Shown: positions 1 to 6,508, counted from the first letter of the stretch. The stretch is 20,893 nt of DNA from JACVRW01 sp046735115 (GCA_046735115.1 JBKPSR010000057.1:1-20893); one strand, 5' to 3'. The notes: generated by a model from the letters alone, not told the origin. Program-made: numbers and translations.

Positions 1-63
1 GGCGAGGACCGGCTGCTGGCGCGAGCCGGTTACCACGGCGACCCCGTGGAGTGGCTCGCCTAG
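1..63 (+). CDS. C-terminal end of an unidentified plus-strand gene (partial)
   Basis: Reading from base 1 gives 20 sense codons followed by TAG at 61-63. The peptide ends in GYHGDPVEWLA. The stop abuts the stop of the minus-strand oxidase gene at 64-66, which is what two convergent genes packed with no spacer would look like. Only 20 residues are visible, so no family can be named. It could also be a chance open stretch. Confidence 0.4.
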   Translation, partial: GEDRLLARAGYHGDPVEWLA

Positions 64-981
64 CTACGCGACCGGCGCGAGGCCGATGACCTTCAGCCTG
101 CGCTCCAGGGCTTTCGCGGCGAACGCGCGAGTCTCCTCGAGGTCGGTCCCGAAGAGCTCGGTCTCGCCCTCCACGTACCACTTGGGGCGCAGGACGGCGT
201 CGGCGATCGGGGCCACCTCGGCGAGGGTTCGGGTGATCGCCTCGGCGTAGCGCGTGTCCGCTTGGGCCATCTCGCGCAAGAAGCGGGCGCCGAAGGCGAC
301 GTGACGGTGCTCGTCCCGAGCGATGTTGTTGAAGCCCTCCACGAACCCGGGCAGCGTGCCCTGCTCCTCGTTGTACTGGAGGATGAAGTGCTGGCCCGTC
401 AGGGCGAGCATCCCCTCGATGACCATGTGGTAGAGCGTCACCGCCTCGACGAGTTGCTCGAGGTTCTCCGGCTCGCGAGCGAGGTGGTCGACCCGGCGCT
501 TCAGCATCCCGTCGAAGAGCTCGTGGAACTCGGGGTTGACGTGCTCGCTCGTCTCCGCCAGCCGGCCCTGCAGCGAGTCCGCCTCGAGCACGCCGACCTC
601 CTCGTAGAAGCGGTTGAAGAAGCGCACGTGCCGCGCCTCGTCGGCGATCTGGGTGCAGAGGAAGATCCGCATCTCCTCGGTCGGCGCGGCGCGCATCATC
701 GGTCCGAGCTCCTCTGCCACCTTCTGCTCCCCGATGAAGAACGAGCTGAGCCCGTACATCCGCTGGAAGCGCTCCTCCTCCGGAATGCGCTCGTGCCAAT
801 CGATCCGGTCCTGCGTGAAGTCGATCTCCTGGGTCGCCCACTGCTGGCGCTCCCAGAGGTTGTAGAGCTGCGCGTAGCTGAGCAGATTGGCCTCGCCGCG
901 GTCCGCGGACGCGAGCAGCGCCGGGTCGCTGGTGGCCTGGAAGTCCGCGCGCTCCGTGCGCTCCGTGACGTGATCGCTCAT
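64..981 (-). CDS. R2-like ligand-binding oxidase (ferritin-like di-metal protein, NrdB-related)
   Basis: This 305-residue ferritin-superfamily protein shows the di-metal ligand pattern of the ribonucleotide reductase R2 fold: E85, E115-x-x-H118, E189 and E224-x-x-H227. The R2lox subgroup makes a Val-Tyr ether cross-link beside a Mn/Fe site. Here Val88 sits three residues after the first ligand and Tyr184 five residues before E189, the same relative positions as the cross-linked pair of the mycobacterial member. No nrdA-like large subunit is in the window, which also favours an oxidase over a working reductase. The open frame extends 21 codons upstream into the preceding acetyltransferase gene. 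I place the start at ATG 981, 10 bp after that gene's stop. It is the last gene of a likely lipoprotein-acetyltransferase-oxidase operon. Its substrate is unknown. Many databases would call it ribonucleotide-diphosphate reductase subunit beta. Confidence 0.85.
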   Translation of the reverse strand: MSDHVTERTERADFQATSDPALLASADRGEANLLSYAQLYNLWERQQWATQEIDFTQDRIDWHERIPEEERFQRMYGLSSFFIGEQKVAEELGPMMRAAPTEEMRIFLCTQIADEARHVRFFNRFYEEVGVLEADSLQGRLAETSEHVNPEFHELFDGMLKRRVDHLAREPENLEQLVEAVTLYHMVIEGMLALTGQHFILQYNEEQGTLPGFVEGFNNIARDEHRHVAFGARFLREMAQADTRYAEAITRTLAEVAPIADAVLRPKWYVEGETELFGTDLEETRAFAAKALERRLKVIGLAPVA

Positions 982-991
982 AGGCCGCAGA

Positions 992-1504
992 TTAGCCCAT
1001 GGTTGGCTGGCCAGCCAAACGCCGATGGAGCGAGCGCTCCACAAGGATCACGTCCCGCCATTCGCCGTCGAGCATGCCGTGTCGCTCGTGCGTGCCGACG
1101 ACCCGAAATCCCCCTCGCTCCATCAGTCGGATGCTGGGCTCGTTCGTCGCGAACAGCTTCCCGATCAGCTTGTGGAGCCCGCGCCGCGCGGACTCGGTGG
1201 CAAGCGCCTCGAGCAGTGCCGTGCCCACCCCTCGCCCTCTCAGCTCGGGATCCACGTACACGCTGCACTCGGCGACGCCCGCGTACACGTCCCGGCCGCT
1301 GTACTCGGATGCCGCGGCCCAGCCCGCCACGCGGCGATCCAGCTCCGCGACGAGGAACGGGTGCCGCTCGGAGCCGATCCGCTCGGCGATCTCGGCGGGC
1401 TCGCGCTCACGGGTCTCGAGCGTGGACGTCCGCTCGCGGATCCCGATGTTGTAGATCTCGGCGATCGCCCGGGCGTCGTCGGCACGTGCGGCTCGGATCT
1501 CCAT
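992..1504 (-). CDS. GNAT N-acetyltransferase, ArsN1/phosphinothricin acetyltransferase-like
   Basis: The 170-residue single-domain GNAT protein has the acetyl-CoA pyrophosphate loop RGRGVG at residues 89-94, following a beta strand that reads CSVYVDPEL. The C-terminal segment HGMLDGEWRDVILVERSL closely resembles arsinothricin/phosphinothricin acetyltransferases (ArsN1, PAT/bar). These acetylate the amino group of glutamate-analogue toxins using acetyl-CoA in the cytosol. The true substrate cannot be read from sequence. ATG at 1504 is chosen as start; a GTG at 1507 directly abuts the TAG of the upstream lipoprotein gene and is equally possible. The close packing suggests co-transcription and translational coupling with both neighbours. 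No arsenic genes are visible nearby, so a resistance role is only a family inference. Confidence 0.85.
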   Translation of the reverse strand: MEIRAARADDARAIAEIYNIGIRERTSTLETREREPAEIAERIGSERHPFLVAELDRRVAGWAAASEYSGRDVYAGVAECSVYVDPELRGRGVGTALLEALATESARRGLHKLIGKLFATNEPSIRLMERGGFRVVGTHERHGMLDGEWRDVILVERSLHRRLAGQPTMG

Positions 1505-1507
1505 CAC

Positions 1508-2077
1508 CTACGGACCCGGTTCTGCAGTGGCCTCGATCCGCACCGGGTTCCCGGCCCCGGTGGGCCTCCCGATGACCGCCTCGCCACGCCTCAACCCGGG
1601 GATCGTCGTCGAGACCGAGTCGAACTGGCGGCCCGCCGTGATGGTCGTGTCGCCGAAGCGGAGTCCGTAGGTCTGGCCGTCCGCCGAGCGCAGCTCGACG
1701 TCAACCTGGATGAACGCCGGCACGCGCACCACACGCGGCGTGATCCGCCCGCCGCGAGCGGTGAACAGGGCCAGAACCCGCGCGGGCTCCTCGTCGCCCG
1801 CGCCGCCCGGCATGTCCTCCGGCGCGGTGGTCGGCTGCGTGGCGGTCCCGGAGGGCGTCTCGGTGGTCTCGGACGGACGCTCCGCCGTCTCCGTGAGCGC
1901 GGACTCCGTAGTCGCCGTCTCGGTGCGAGCCGTCCCGGCCGAGGTCGTCGGCGCCTTTTCGTCGTCCCCGCCGCAGCCGGCCGGCACCAGAGGAGTCGCA
2001 ATTAGGGCGCAAACCGCGCAAGTCGCCGTGAACTTTCGCCGTTGATTGCCGATATGGGCTAATGCGGAGTCACGCAT
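1508..2077 (-). CDS. Putative secreted lipoprotein with a beta-rich, cupredoxin-like C-terminal domain
   Basis: Starting at ATG 2077 the protein has 189 residues. A basic N-region (NQRRK, 11-15) precedes a short hydrophobic stretch and Cys35 in the context VPAGC. This is a plausible lipobox, although Pro at -3 is unusual. Residues 38-98 are a low-complexity Thr/Glu/Ser/Ala/Pro linker typical of cell-wall-spanning tethers. Residues 100-186 look like a small beta sandwich (RGGRITPRVVRVPAF, then a GLRRGEAVI turn). They recall cupredoxin-like domains but lack an obvious Cys/His/Met copper site. The function is unknown. It is first in the run with the acetyltransferase and R2-like oxidase. A longer frame extends to 2173, but those residues are Arg-rich, overlap the divergent gene and look non-coding. 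Confidence 0.7.
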   Translation of the reverse strand: MRDSALAHIGNQRRKFTATCAVCALIATPLVPAGCGGDDEKAPTTSAGTARTETATTESALTETAERPSETTETPSGTATQPTTAPEDMPGGAGDEEPARVLALFTARGGRITPRVVRVPAFIQVDVELRSADGQTYGLRFGDTTITAGRQFDSVSTTIPGLRRGEAVIGRPTGAGNPVRIEATAEPGP

Positions 2078-2080
2078 GCG
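2073..2080. promoter_or_regulatory. Palindrome CGCATGCG holding both divergent start codons
   Basis: The 8-bp perfect palindrome contains ATG on the plus strand at 2076-2078 and ATG on the minus strand at 2077-2075, so the proposed starts of the small membrane protein and the lipoprotein overlap by two bases. If both starts are right, neither gene has a private 5' leader, and each promoter must lie in the other's coding region. Confidence 0.35.
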
Positions 2081-2264
2081 GGGACCCTGTACACACGGAA
2101 ACCGTCTCCTGGCCATCGACCTCACCCGCCGACGGGTGTGGGTGTGCGGCCAGCGTGTCCACCATGGCGTCACGGGGATCGCCCTGGCGGCGCTCGGCGC
2201 GGTCCTCGTCGCCCACGACTGGAAGGACCGCCCCGTCTGGTTCGCGCGGGGCGTTCAGGAGTAA
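2076..2264 (+). CDS. Small single-pass membrane protein of unknown function
   Basis: The 62-residue reading frame begins at ATG 2076 and ends at TAA 2262-2264, six bases before the convergent UPF0173 stop codon. An N-terminal part (IDLTRRRVWVCGQRVHHG) leads into a hydrophobic segment at about 32-48 (TGIALAALGAVLVAHD), and the tail is short and polar. The HHG-TM-HDW-D arrangement resembles short conserved actinobacterial proteins that I cannot name. The pattern looks constrained rather than random, and no better frame covers 2080-2264. A TTG at 2046 in the same frame is an alternative start. No Shine-Dalgarno sequence is visible. Confidence 0.55.
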   Translation: MRGPCTHGNRLLAIDLTRRRVWVCGQRVHHGVTGIALAALGAVLVAHDWKDRPVWFARGVQE

Positions 2265-2267
2265 GGC

Positions 2268-2951
2268 CTAGAGAGTCAGCGTCCCGCCCGGCTCGAGCAG
2301 CTCGACGGTCGTCTTCCCGCCGGTCCGCTGCTCGACATCGGACTTGAACGCCTGAGCGTCGGTCTCGATCGGCGGGAACGTGTTGTAGTGGCACGGCACG
2401 ACGACCGGCGCGCCGATCCACTCGCACGCGACGGCCGCGTCGTGGCGGTCCATCGTGTAGTGGCCGCCGATGCAGACGAACGCCGCGTCGAGCTGGTCGC
2501 GCTCGCCGGCCAGGCGGATATCGGAGAACAGTGCCGTGTCGCCCACGTGGTAGACGGTCTTGCCGCCGAGGTTGATCACGAGGCCGGCGGGCGTGTTCAC
2601 CGTTCCGTTCGGTGTCGTCGAGGTGTGCCAGGCCGGCGTCAGCCGCACCCAACCGCCCTCGAACTCGAAGGTCCCGCCGATGTTCGGGTCGGCCACATTC
2701 TCGAGGCCTTGCTCGCCCAGCTCACCGGCCACCTCGGTGATCGCCACCACCTGCGCCCCGGTCCGCTTCGCGATGTCGACGATGTCGCCGTAGTGGTCGG
2801 CGTGCCCGTGGGTGAGGAAGATGTGCGTCGGCTCGAGCTCGGAGGCCTCGGCCGCCGCCTTCGGATTGCCGGTGAGGAACGGATCGACGAGCACGCGCGT
2901 GTCGCCGTCCGAGAGCTCGAAGCAGGCATGGCCAAGCCAGCGGATCTCCAC
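2268..2951 (-). CDS. UPF0173-type metal-dependent hydrolase (metallo-beta-lactamase fold)
   Basis: The 227-residue protein opens with MEIRWLGHACFEL, characteristic of UPF0173/UlaG-like hydrolases. It carries the metal-binding motif THGHADH (H48, H50, D52, H53), with further likely ligands H109, D138 and H188. Its length matches the family, and it is a cytosolic hydrolase of unknown physiological substrate. The start is GTG 2951, with GGAG about seven bases upstream. It lies two bases after the TGA of the preceding 107-residue gene, so it is the last gene of the rhomboid-like operon. It converges on the small membrane protein gene ending at 2264. Confidence 0.93.
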   Translation of the reverse strand: MEIRWLGHACFELSDGDTRVLVDPFLTGNPKAAAEASELEPTHIFLTHGHADHYGDIVDIAKRTGAQVVAITEVAGELGEQGLENVADPNIGGTFEFEGGWVRLTPAWHTSTTPNGTVNTPAGLVINLGGKTVYHVGDTALFSDIRLAGERDQLDAAFVCIGGHYTMDRHDAAVACEWIGAPVVVPCHYNTFPPIETDAQAFKSDVEQRTGGKTTVELLEPGGTLTL

Positions 2952-2953
2952 GT

Positions 2954-3277
2954 TCAGTCTCCTTCGGTGTCGTTCGGGTTTCCCAACTCACTCGCGAGCT
3001 GCCAGCCGACGGCTACGCCGACGAGCATGCCCAGGCGGGTCTCTTCGGCCAGGAGTGTCGCTATCCGGGTCACGCGCGTCTCCTCGTCGGGCTCTCTGGC
3101 GGCCGAGAGCAGCTCCGACTGGTGCGCCGTCCCGAACCAGCCGCCCTCGTCCAGAGCCTGCCCGAGGATGCGCTGAAGCTGGGGCGCCGCGGCCGAGACG
3201 AGCCGCTCGGCCCCCGCGAAGCGCTCGGGGTCGGACAGGGCGCGGACCGCCGCGTCCAGCTGCTCGTCGGACAGCAT
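2954..3277 (-). CDS. Conserved hypothetical protein, 107 residues
   Basis: The start is ATG 3277, which overlaps the rhomboid-like gene's TGA by one base (TGATG), a classic termination-reinitiation arrangement. The predicted protein is mostly alpha-helical and acidic. It has no signal peptide, though a short moderately hydrophobic helix (LGMLVGVAVGWQLASEL) lies near residues 82-98. I recognise no domain. The open frame continues to 3478 upstream, but that part is antisense-like, Arg/Gly-rich and inside the rhomboid-like gene. Its position between a rhomboid-fold membrane protein and a metallo-hydrolase suggests a shared process that cannot be named. Confidence 0.8.
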   Translation of the reverse strand: MLSDEQLDAAVRALSDPERFAGAERLVSAAAPQLQRILGQALDEGGWFGTAHQSELLSAAREPDEETRVTRIATLLAEETRLGMLVGVAVGWQLASELGNPNDTEGD

Positions 3278-4062
3278 CAGGCCTTGGTGAGCCGGGGGAG
3301 CACGAGTCCGATCGCGGAACCCGCAAGCGCCCCTCCCACCGCCGAGGCGATGTTCGCCTCCTCCGTGGTGAGCGAGAGCAGCACGAGCACCGCGGCGATG
3401 ACGTAGACGCCCAGCAGGTCGTTCTCGCGGTCCTCCCCGCCGCGGGCGGCCAGGCGGTCGTCGACCAGCCAGGCGCACAGCAGCCCCAGCGCCGCGCCGT
3501 TTGCGCCCATGACCGGCCAGGAAGGCACGTCCGAGAGCAGCGGCGGGGTCTCGAGCACGGCCGCGAGGGCGGAGCCCGCCGCCCCGGACAGGATGAACGT
3601 CAGCACCACCGGGACCGACCCGAAGCGGCGCTCCAGGAGCGTGCCGAACAGGCCGACCGGCACGAGCGCGACGAACGCGTAGCCGAGCTGGTCGGCGTGC
3701 AGGAAGGGCGTCACGAACCAGCGCCAGGGCTCGTCATCGCCGAACGGGGCCTTGACCCAGAGGGTGCCGATGTCGAGCGTCGGCTTGGCGGCGTAGAGCA
3801 GCATGCCGATCACGCAGGCGAGGATCAGCACGCCGGTCGCGTAGGGCCGCGTCTCGGGCGCGATCCCCGCGATCTCCTCGGCCCGGAGCCGAGGCAGCTT
3901 CCTGGCGCGGCGGCGCCGCTTTTGGGTCGCCTCGCCGGTGGCGCGGTCGATCTTCGGCGCGCGCTTGCGTACCCGCTGCCCGCAATACGGGCACTCGGTC
4001 ACGTACGGGCTCACCTCGGACCCGCAGTTCTTGCAGACGACGAACAGGTCGGGCTGCGACAC
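3277..4062 (-). CDS. Rhomboid-fold membrane protein with N-terminal zinc ribbon; catalytic residues absent
   Basis: The 261-residue protein has a zinc ribbon (C10-x2-C13 ... C24-x2-C27), a basic linker (48-60) and about six membrane segments (roughly 76-92, 125-142, 150-170, 183-200, 216-233, 236-256). The topology and the phrases FLHADQLGYAF and LLERRFGSVPVVL match rhomboid intramembrane serine proteases. In active enzymes the nucleophile lies in G-x-S-G. Here that site reads GANG (186-189), with Asn188 in place of Ser. The last helix should carry H-x-x-G-x-x-x-G. Here it reads SAVGGALAG, with Ala241 or Ser240 and no His. It is therefore probably a pseudoprotease. It heads a three-gene operon; its GTG start overlaps no other gene. 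A TACTCT hexamer lies ten bases upstream, with a GAGGG in between. Confidence 0.85.
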   Translation of the reverse strand: MSQPDLFVVCKNCGSEVSPYVTECPYCGQRVRKRAPKIDRATGEATQKRRRRARKLPRLRAEEIAGIAPETRPYATGVLILACVIGMLLYAAKPTLDIGTLWVKAPFGDDEPWRWFVTPFLHADQLGYAFVALVPVGLFGTLLERRFGSVPVVLTFILSGAAGSALAAVLETPPLLSDVPSWPVMGANGAALGLLCAWLVDDRLAARGGEDRENDLLGVYVIAAVLVLLSLTTEEANIASAVGGALAGSAIGLVLPRLTKA

Positions 4063-4072
4063 GGTGTCCCTC

Positions 4073-4078
4073 AGAGTA
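4073..4078 (-). promoter_or_regulatory. Candidate -10 hexamer TACTCT for the rhomboid-like operon
   Basis: TACTCT on the minus strand ends ten bases before GTG 4062, the same spacing seen at other first genes in the window. A transcript starting at the usual distance would have almost no leader. However, GAGGG between the hexamer and GTG could also be a ribosome binding site. No convincing -35 is seen. Confidence 0.35.
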
Positions 4079-4105
4079 CCCGGCGCGCGCAGTGGTTCCG
4101 GCGGG

Positions 4106-5242
4106 TTATTCGCCGGTCGCCTCGAGAGGCTCCGGAACTGTCGCGTCGAGTATCTCGCGGACCACCTCCCTGAGGTCGTGATTGGCCTCGTAGACGACCA
4201 GCTGGCGGGAGGCTCCGTTGCCGCGGTCCAGGATCTCCTCGATGTTGTCGAAGTCGGCCTCGGAGCCGAGCTCCTCCGCGTGCGGGCGAAGCCGCTCCAT
4301 GAGCCGCCGCGCCAGCTCCGGGACGTGCACGCGGGCGGTGGCCGGCAGATCCACGAGGTAGCCGCCCAGCCCGTGCCGGGCCGCCAGCCACTTGTTCTCG
4401 TCGAGCATCTCGTAGGGATAGCGCGACAGCTTCTCGCCCCTGTCGTAGTGCTCGCAGAGCTCCTTCACCATCGCCTGCACCAGCGCCGCGAGGGCCAGCG
4501 TGTCCTCGACCCGGGTCTGGGAGTCCATCACGCGGACCTCGACGGTCCCGAAGTTGGGGTGCGGGCGAACGTCGTACCAGAGGTACGTGTAATCGCCGAT
4601 CACCTTCGACGTCATCATGAACTCGATGCGCCGCGCCCAGTCGGCGAAGTCGTCGTAGCGCGGCGGGATCCCCACGCGGGGGAAGGTGCGAAAGACCGGC
4701 GTACGGGTGGAGTCGAGCCCGGTGGTGTCGCCCCGCCAGAAAGGGGAGTTGCCGGACAGCGCCAGGAGCAGCGGCGCGTGCACGCGCATCCCGTTCGTCA
4801 CGTGGATCGCCTTGTCGGGGTCGTCCACGCCCACGTGCACGTGGATGCCGAAGATGATCTCCTGGCGTGCAACGAACTGAAGGCCCGAGATCAGGTCGCG
4901 GTAGCGCGGCCGCGCGACGACGCGCTGGTCCTCCCAGAGGGCGAACGGGTGCGTGCCGGCGGACCCGATCGCGAGGCCGTGCCGCCGCGCCACCTGATTG
5001 ACGGTCCGCCGCAGGGCGCGCAGCTGGTTGCCGGCCTCCACGGTGTTCTTCGTGGGGGTCGTCGCGATCTCGCAGACGCTCTCCATCAGCTCAGGCTTGA
5101 CCTCGCCCTCGGTCGGGACGTCGTTCAGGTCGGCGAGGAGTCTCTCGATCGAGTTGGAGAGGTCCAGGGTTTCCTCGTCCACGATCATGAGCTCCTCCTC
5201 GATCCCAAGCGTGTACGAGGGGCCCGTGAACCGGTGCTCCAT
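4106..5242 (-). CDS. Carboxylate-amine ligase, glutamate-cysteine ligase type 2 (YbdK) family
   Basis: The 378-residue protein is full length for the GCS2/YbdK family. It starts with the typical YTLGIEEELMIVDEETLDLSN and has HVHVGVDDPDKAI around 155, RTPVFRTFPRVG, and YLWYDVRPHPNFGTVEVRVMDSQT. Members form gamma-glutamyl-type amide bonds using ATP. E. coli YbdK has weak glutamate-cysteine ligase activity, while in mycothiol-using actinobacteria the real role is often unclear. The start ATG 5242 fits the conserved N-terminus. The gene is apparently monocistronic and divergent from the DUF2090 gene, with a 25-bp shared promoter region. Confidence 0.93.
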   Translation of the reverse strand: MEHRFTGPSYTLGIEEELMIVDEETLDLSNSIERLLADLNDVPTEGEVKPELMESVCEIATTPTKNTVEAGNQLRALRRTVNQVARRHGLAIGSAGTHPFALWEDQRVVARPRYRDLISGLQFVARQEIIFGIHVHVGVDDPDKAIHVTNGMRVHAPLLLALSGNSPFWRGDTTGLDSTRTPVFRTFPRVGIPPRYDDFADWARRIEFMMTSKVIGDYTYLWYDVRPHPNFGTVEVRVMDSQTRVEDTLALAALVQAMVKELCEHYDRGEKLSRYPYEMLDENKWLAARHGLGGYLVDLPATARVHVPELARRLMERLRPHAEELGSEADFDNIEEILDRGNGASRQLVVYEANHDLREVVREILDATVPEPLEATGE

Positions 5243-5251
5243 ATCGCGCGG

Positions 5252-5257
5252 AGGGTA
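5252..5257 (-). promoter_or_regulatory. Candidate -10 hexamer TACCCT for the carboxylate-amine ligase gene
   Basis: TACCCT on the minus strand ends nine bases before ATG 5242, and no Shine-Dalgarno sequence lies between. This fits a leaderless transcript. It overlaps the plus-strand TATAAC element by two bases (5256-5257). Confidence 0.45.
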
Positions 5258-5261
5258 TAAC
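5256..5261 (+). promoter_or_regulatory. Candidate -10 hexamer TATAAC for the DUF2090 gene
   Basis: TATAAC ends six bases before ATG 5268, so a start site seven bases downstream would coincide with the A of ATG. The GGAGGG at 5250-5255 is too far from ATG to be a good ribosome binding site and would lie upstream of the transcript start. Confidence 0.45.
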
Positions 5262-5267
5262 CCAGGT

Positions 5268-6200
5268 ATGGCACTCGGCTACAGCGGCAAGCTCTACGTC
5301 CTGGCGTTCGACCACCGCGGCTCCTTCCAGAAGAAGATGTTCGGAATCGAGGGCGATCCGACCCCCGAGCAGACGGAGCAGATCTCGGACGCGAAGCACC
5401 TGATCTTCGAGGGACTCCTCAAAGCGGCGGAGGAGGGTGTGGACCCGCACGCCACCGGCTGCCTCGTGGACGAGCAGTTTGGCTCGCCGAAGCGCATCCC
5501 CGAGCAGGCGAAGGAGAACGGGCTGCTGCTCGCGACGCCGGTGGAGAAGTCAGGCCAGGACGAGTTCGACTTCGAGTACGGCGAGGACTTCGGCGAGCAC
5601 ATCGAGAAGTTCGATCCCGACTTCTCGAAGGTGCTCGTGCGCTACAACCCCGACGGCGACGCCCGGATGAACAGCCGCCAGTCCGAGCGGTTGAAGCGGC
5701 TCGGCGACTGGCTTCACGAGCACGACCGGAAGTTCCTTTTCGAGCTGCTGGTCCCCGCCGAGGAGCACCAGCTCGAGCAGGTCGGCAGCGATACCGACCG
5801 CTACGACGCCGAGCTGCGCCCCGGGCTGATGCGCCGCGCGATCATGGAGCTTCAGGACTCGGGCGTCGAGGCGGACATCTGGAAGATCGAGGGCATCGAT
5901 ACGCAGGAGGACTGCGAGCGCATATCGGAGACCTGCCGCCGCGACGGCCGCGACGGCGTGATCTGCGTGGTGCTGGGCCGCGGCGCGGACGACGCCAAGG
6001 TCGAGCACTGGCTGCGCCAGGGTGCGCCGGTCGAGGGCTACGCCGGCTTCGCCATCGGCCGCACGATCTGGTGGGACGCCCTCAAGGGCTTCCTCGACGG
6101 GAACATCGAGCGCGCGGACGCCGCCGACGAGATCGCCCAGAAATACCTCCGCTTCGTACAGGTGTACCGAGAGGCCGCGAGGGAACACGCCCCCGCATGA
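5268..6200 (+). CDS. DUF2090 protein, IolC C-terminal-like aldolase-fold domain, stand-alone
   Basis: The 310-residue protein begins KLYVLAFDHRGSFQKKMFG, the characteristic opening of the DUF2090 domain. This domain is found C-terminally in fused IolC proteins, where it is linked to cleavage of 2-deoxy-5-keto-gluconate 6-phosphate in inositol catabolism. Further typical stretches are KVLVRYNPDGD, FLFELLVPAEEHQ, WKIEGID and GYAGFAIGRTIWWDAL, consistent with a class I aldolase-like TIM barrel. No sugar-kinase (PfkB) domain is attached and no other inositol gene is nearby, so its substrate is open. The start ATG 5268 matches the conserved N-terminus; the frame continues upstream only as antisense of the ligase gene. 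Confidence 0.88.
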   Translation: MALGYSGKLYVLAFDHRGSFQKKMFGIEGDPTPEQTEQISDAKHLIFEGLLKAAEEGVDPHATGCLVDEQFGSPKRIPEQAKENGLLLATPVEKSGQDEFDFEYGEDFGEHIEKFDPDFSKVLVRYNPDGDARMNSRQSERLKRLGDWLHEHDRKFLFELLVPAEEHQLEQVGSDTDRYDAELRPGLMRRAIMELQDSGVEADIWKIEGIDTQEDCERISETCRRDGRDGVICVVLGRGADDAKVEHWLRQGAPVEGYAGFAIGRTIWWDALKGFLDGNIERADAADEIAQKYLRFVQVYREAAREHAPA

Positions 6201-6252
6201 GCGCATTGCTACGAGTCCGCGAGCGGCGCGCGCTCGCGCAGACCCCCGCTGA

Positions 6253-6258
6253 TAGCCT
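6253..6258 (+). promoter_or_regulatory. Candidate -10 hexamer TAGCCT before the 79-residue membrane protein
   Basis: TAGCCT ends ten bases before ATG 6269. The same hexamer occurs nine bases before ATG 7491. No Shine-Dalgarno sequence lies between hexamer and start. Confidence 0.4.
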
Positions 6259-6268
6259 TTCGCCGCGA

Positions 6269-6508
6269 ATGCGCATGAGGCAGTCACTCGCGCAGTTCGA
6301 GGAGGCCTTCCGCGAGGAAGCGGCCGAGTCGATCGTGCGCAGGGAGCGGCTCCGCAAGGAGGCCGCCCAGCGCTCCCGCGTTCGCCGCGTGGAGCGCACG
6401 CGCAAGCAGGGCTCGCTGCACTTCACCTTCCTGGCGCTCTCGATCGTCGTGACGGCCGTGATCGTCACGATCGTGATGTTCGAGACGCTCGCGATGCTGG
6501 CGGGCTAG
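6269..6508 (+). CDS. Small single-pass membrane protein with a basic, charged N-terminal helix
   Basis: With ATG 6269 the protein has 79 residues. It has a highly charged, probably helical N-terminal half (LAQFEEAFREEAAESIVRRE, then several RRxER units) and a single C-terminal membrane segment at about 51-74 (FTFLALSIVVTAVIVTIVMF). It appears to have no signal peptide, and its cytosolic part is strongly basic, so nucleic-acid or membrane-surface contact is possible. I do not recognise a named family. An alternative ATG at 6197 overlaps the DUF2090 stop (ATGA) and would add 24 residues. I prefer 6269 because of the TAGCCT element just upstream and because the family-like part starts there. The stop at 6506-6508 converges on csrA three bases away. 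Confidence 0.7.
   Translation: MRMRQSLAQFEEAFREEAAESIVRRERLRKEAAQRSRVRRVERTRKQGSLHFTFLALSIVVTAVIVTIVMFETLAMLAG

Noticed and set aside
262..1575. Plus-strand open frame of 437 codons opposite the oxidase and acetyltransferase genes
   Set aside because: The composition is Leu/Val/Glu/Arg-rich, it switches character midway and has no motifs. The opposite strand shows clear families.
3938..5260. Plus-strand open frame of 440 codons opposite the carboxylate-amine ligase
   Set aside because: It is an antisense shadow; the minus strand encodes a full-length GCS2-family protein with intact motifs.
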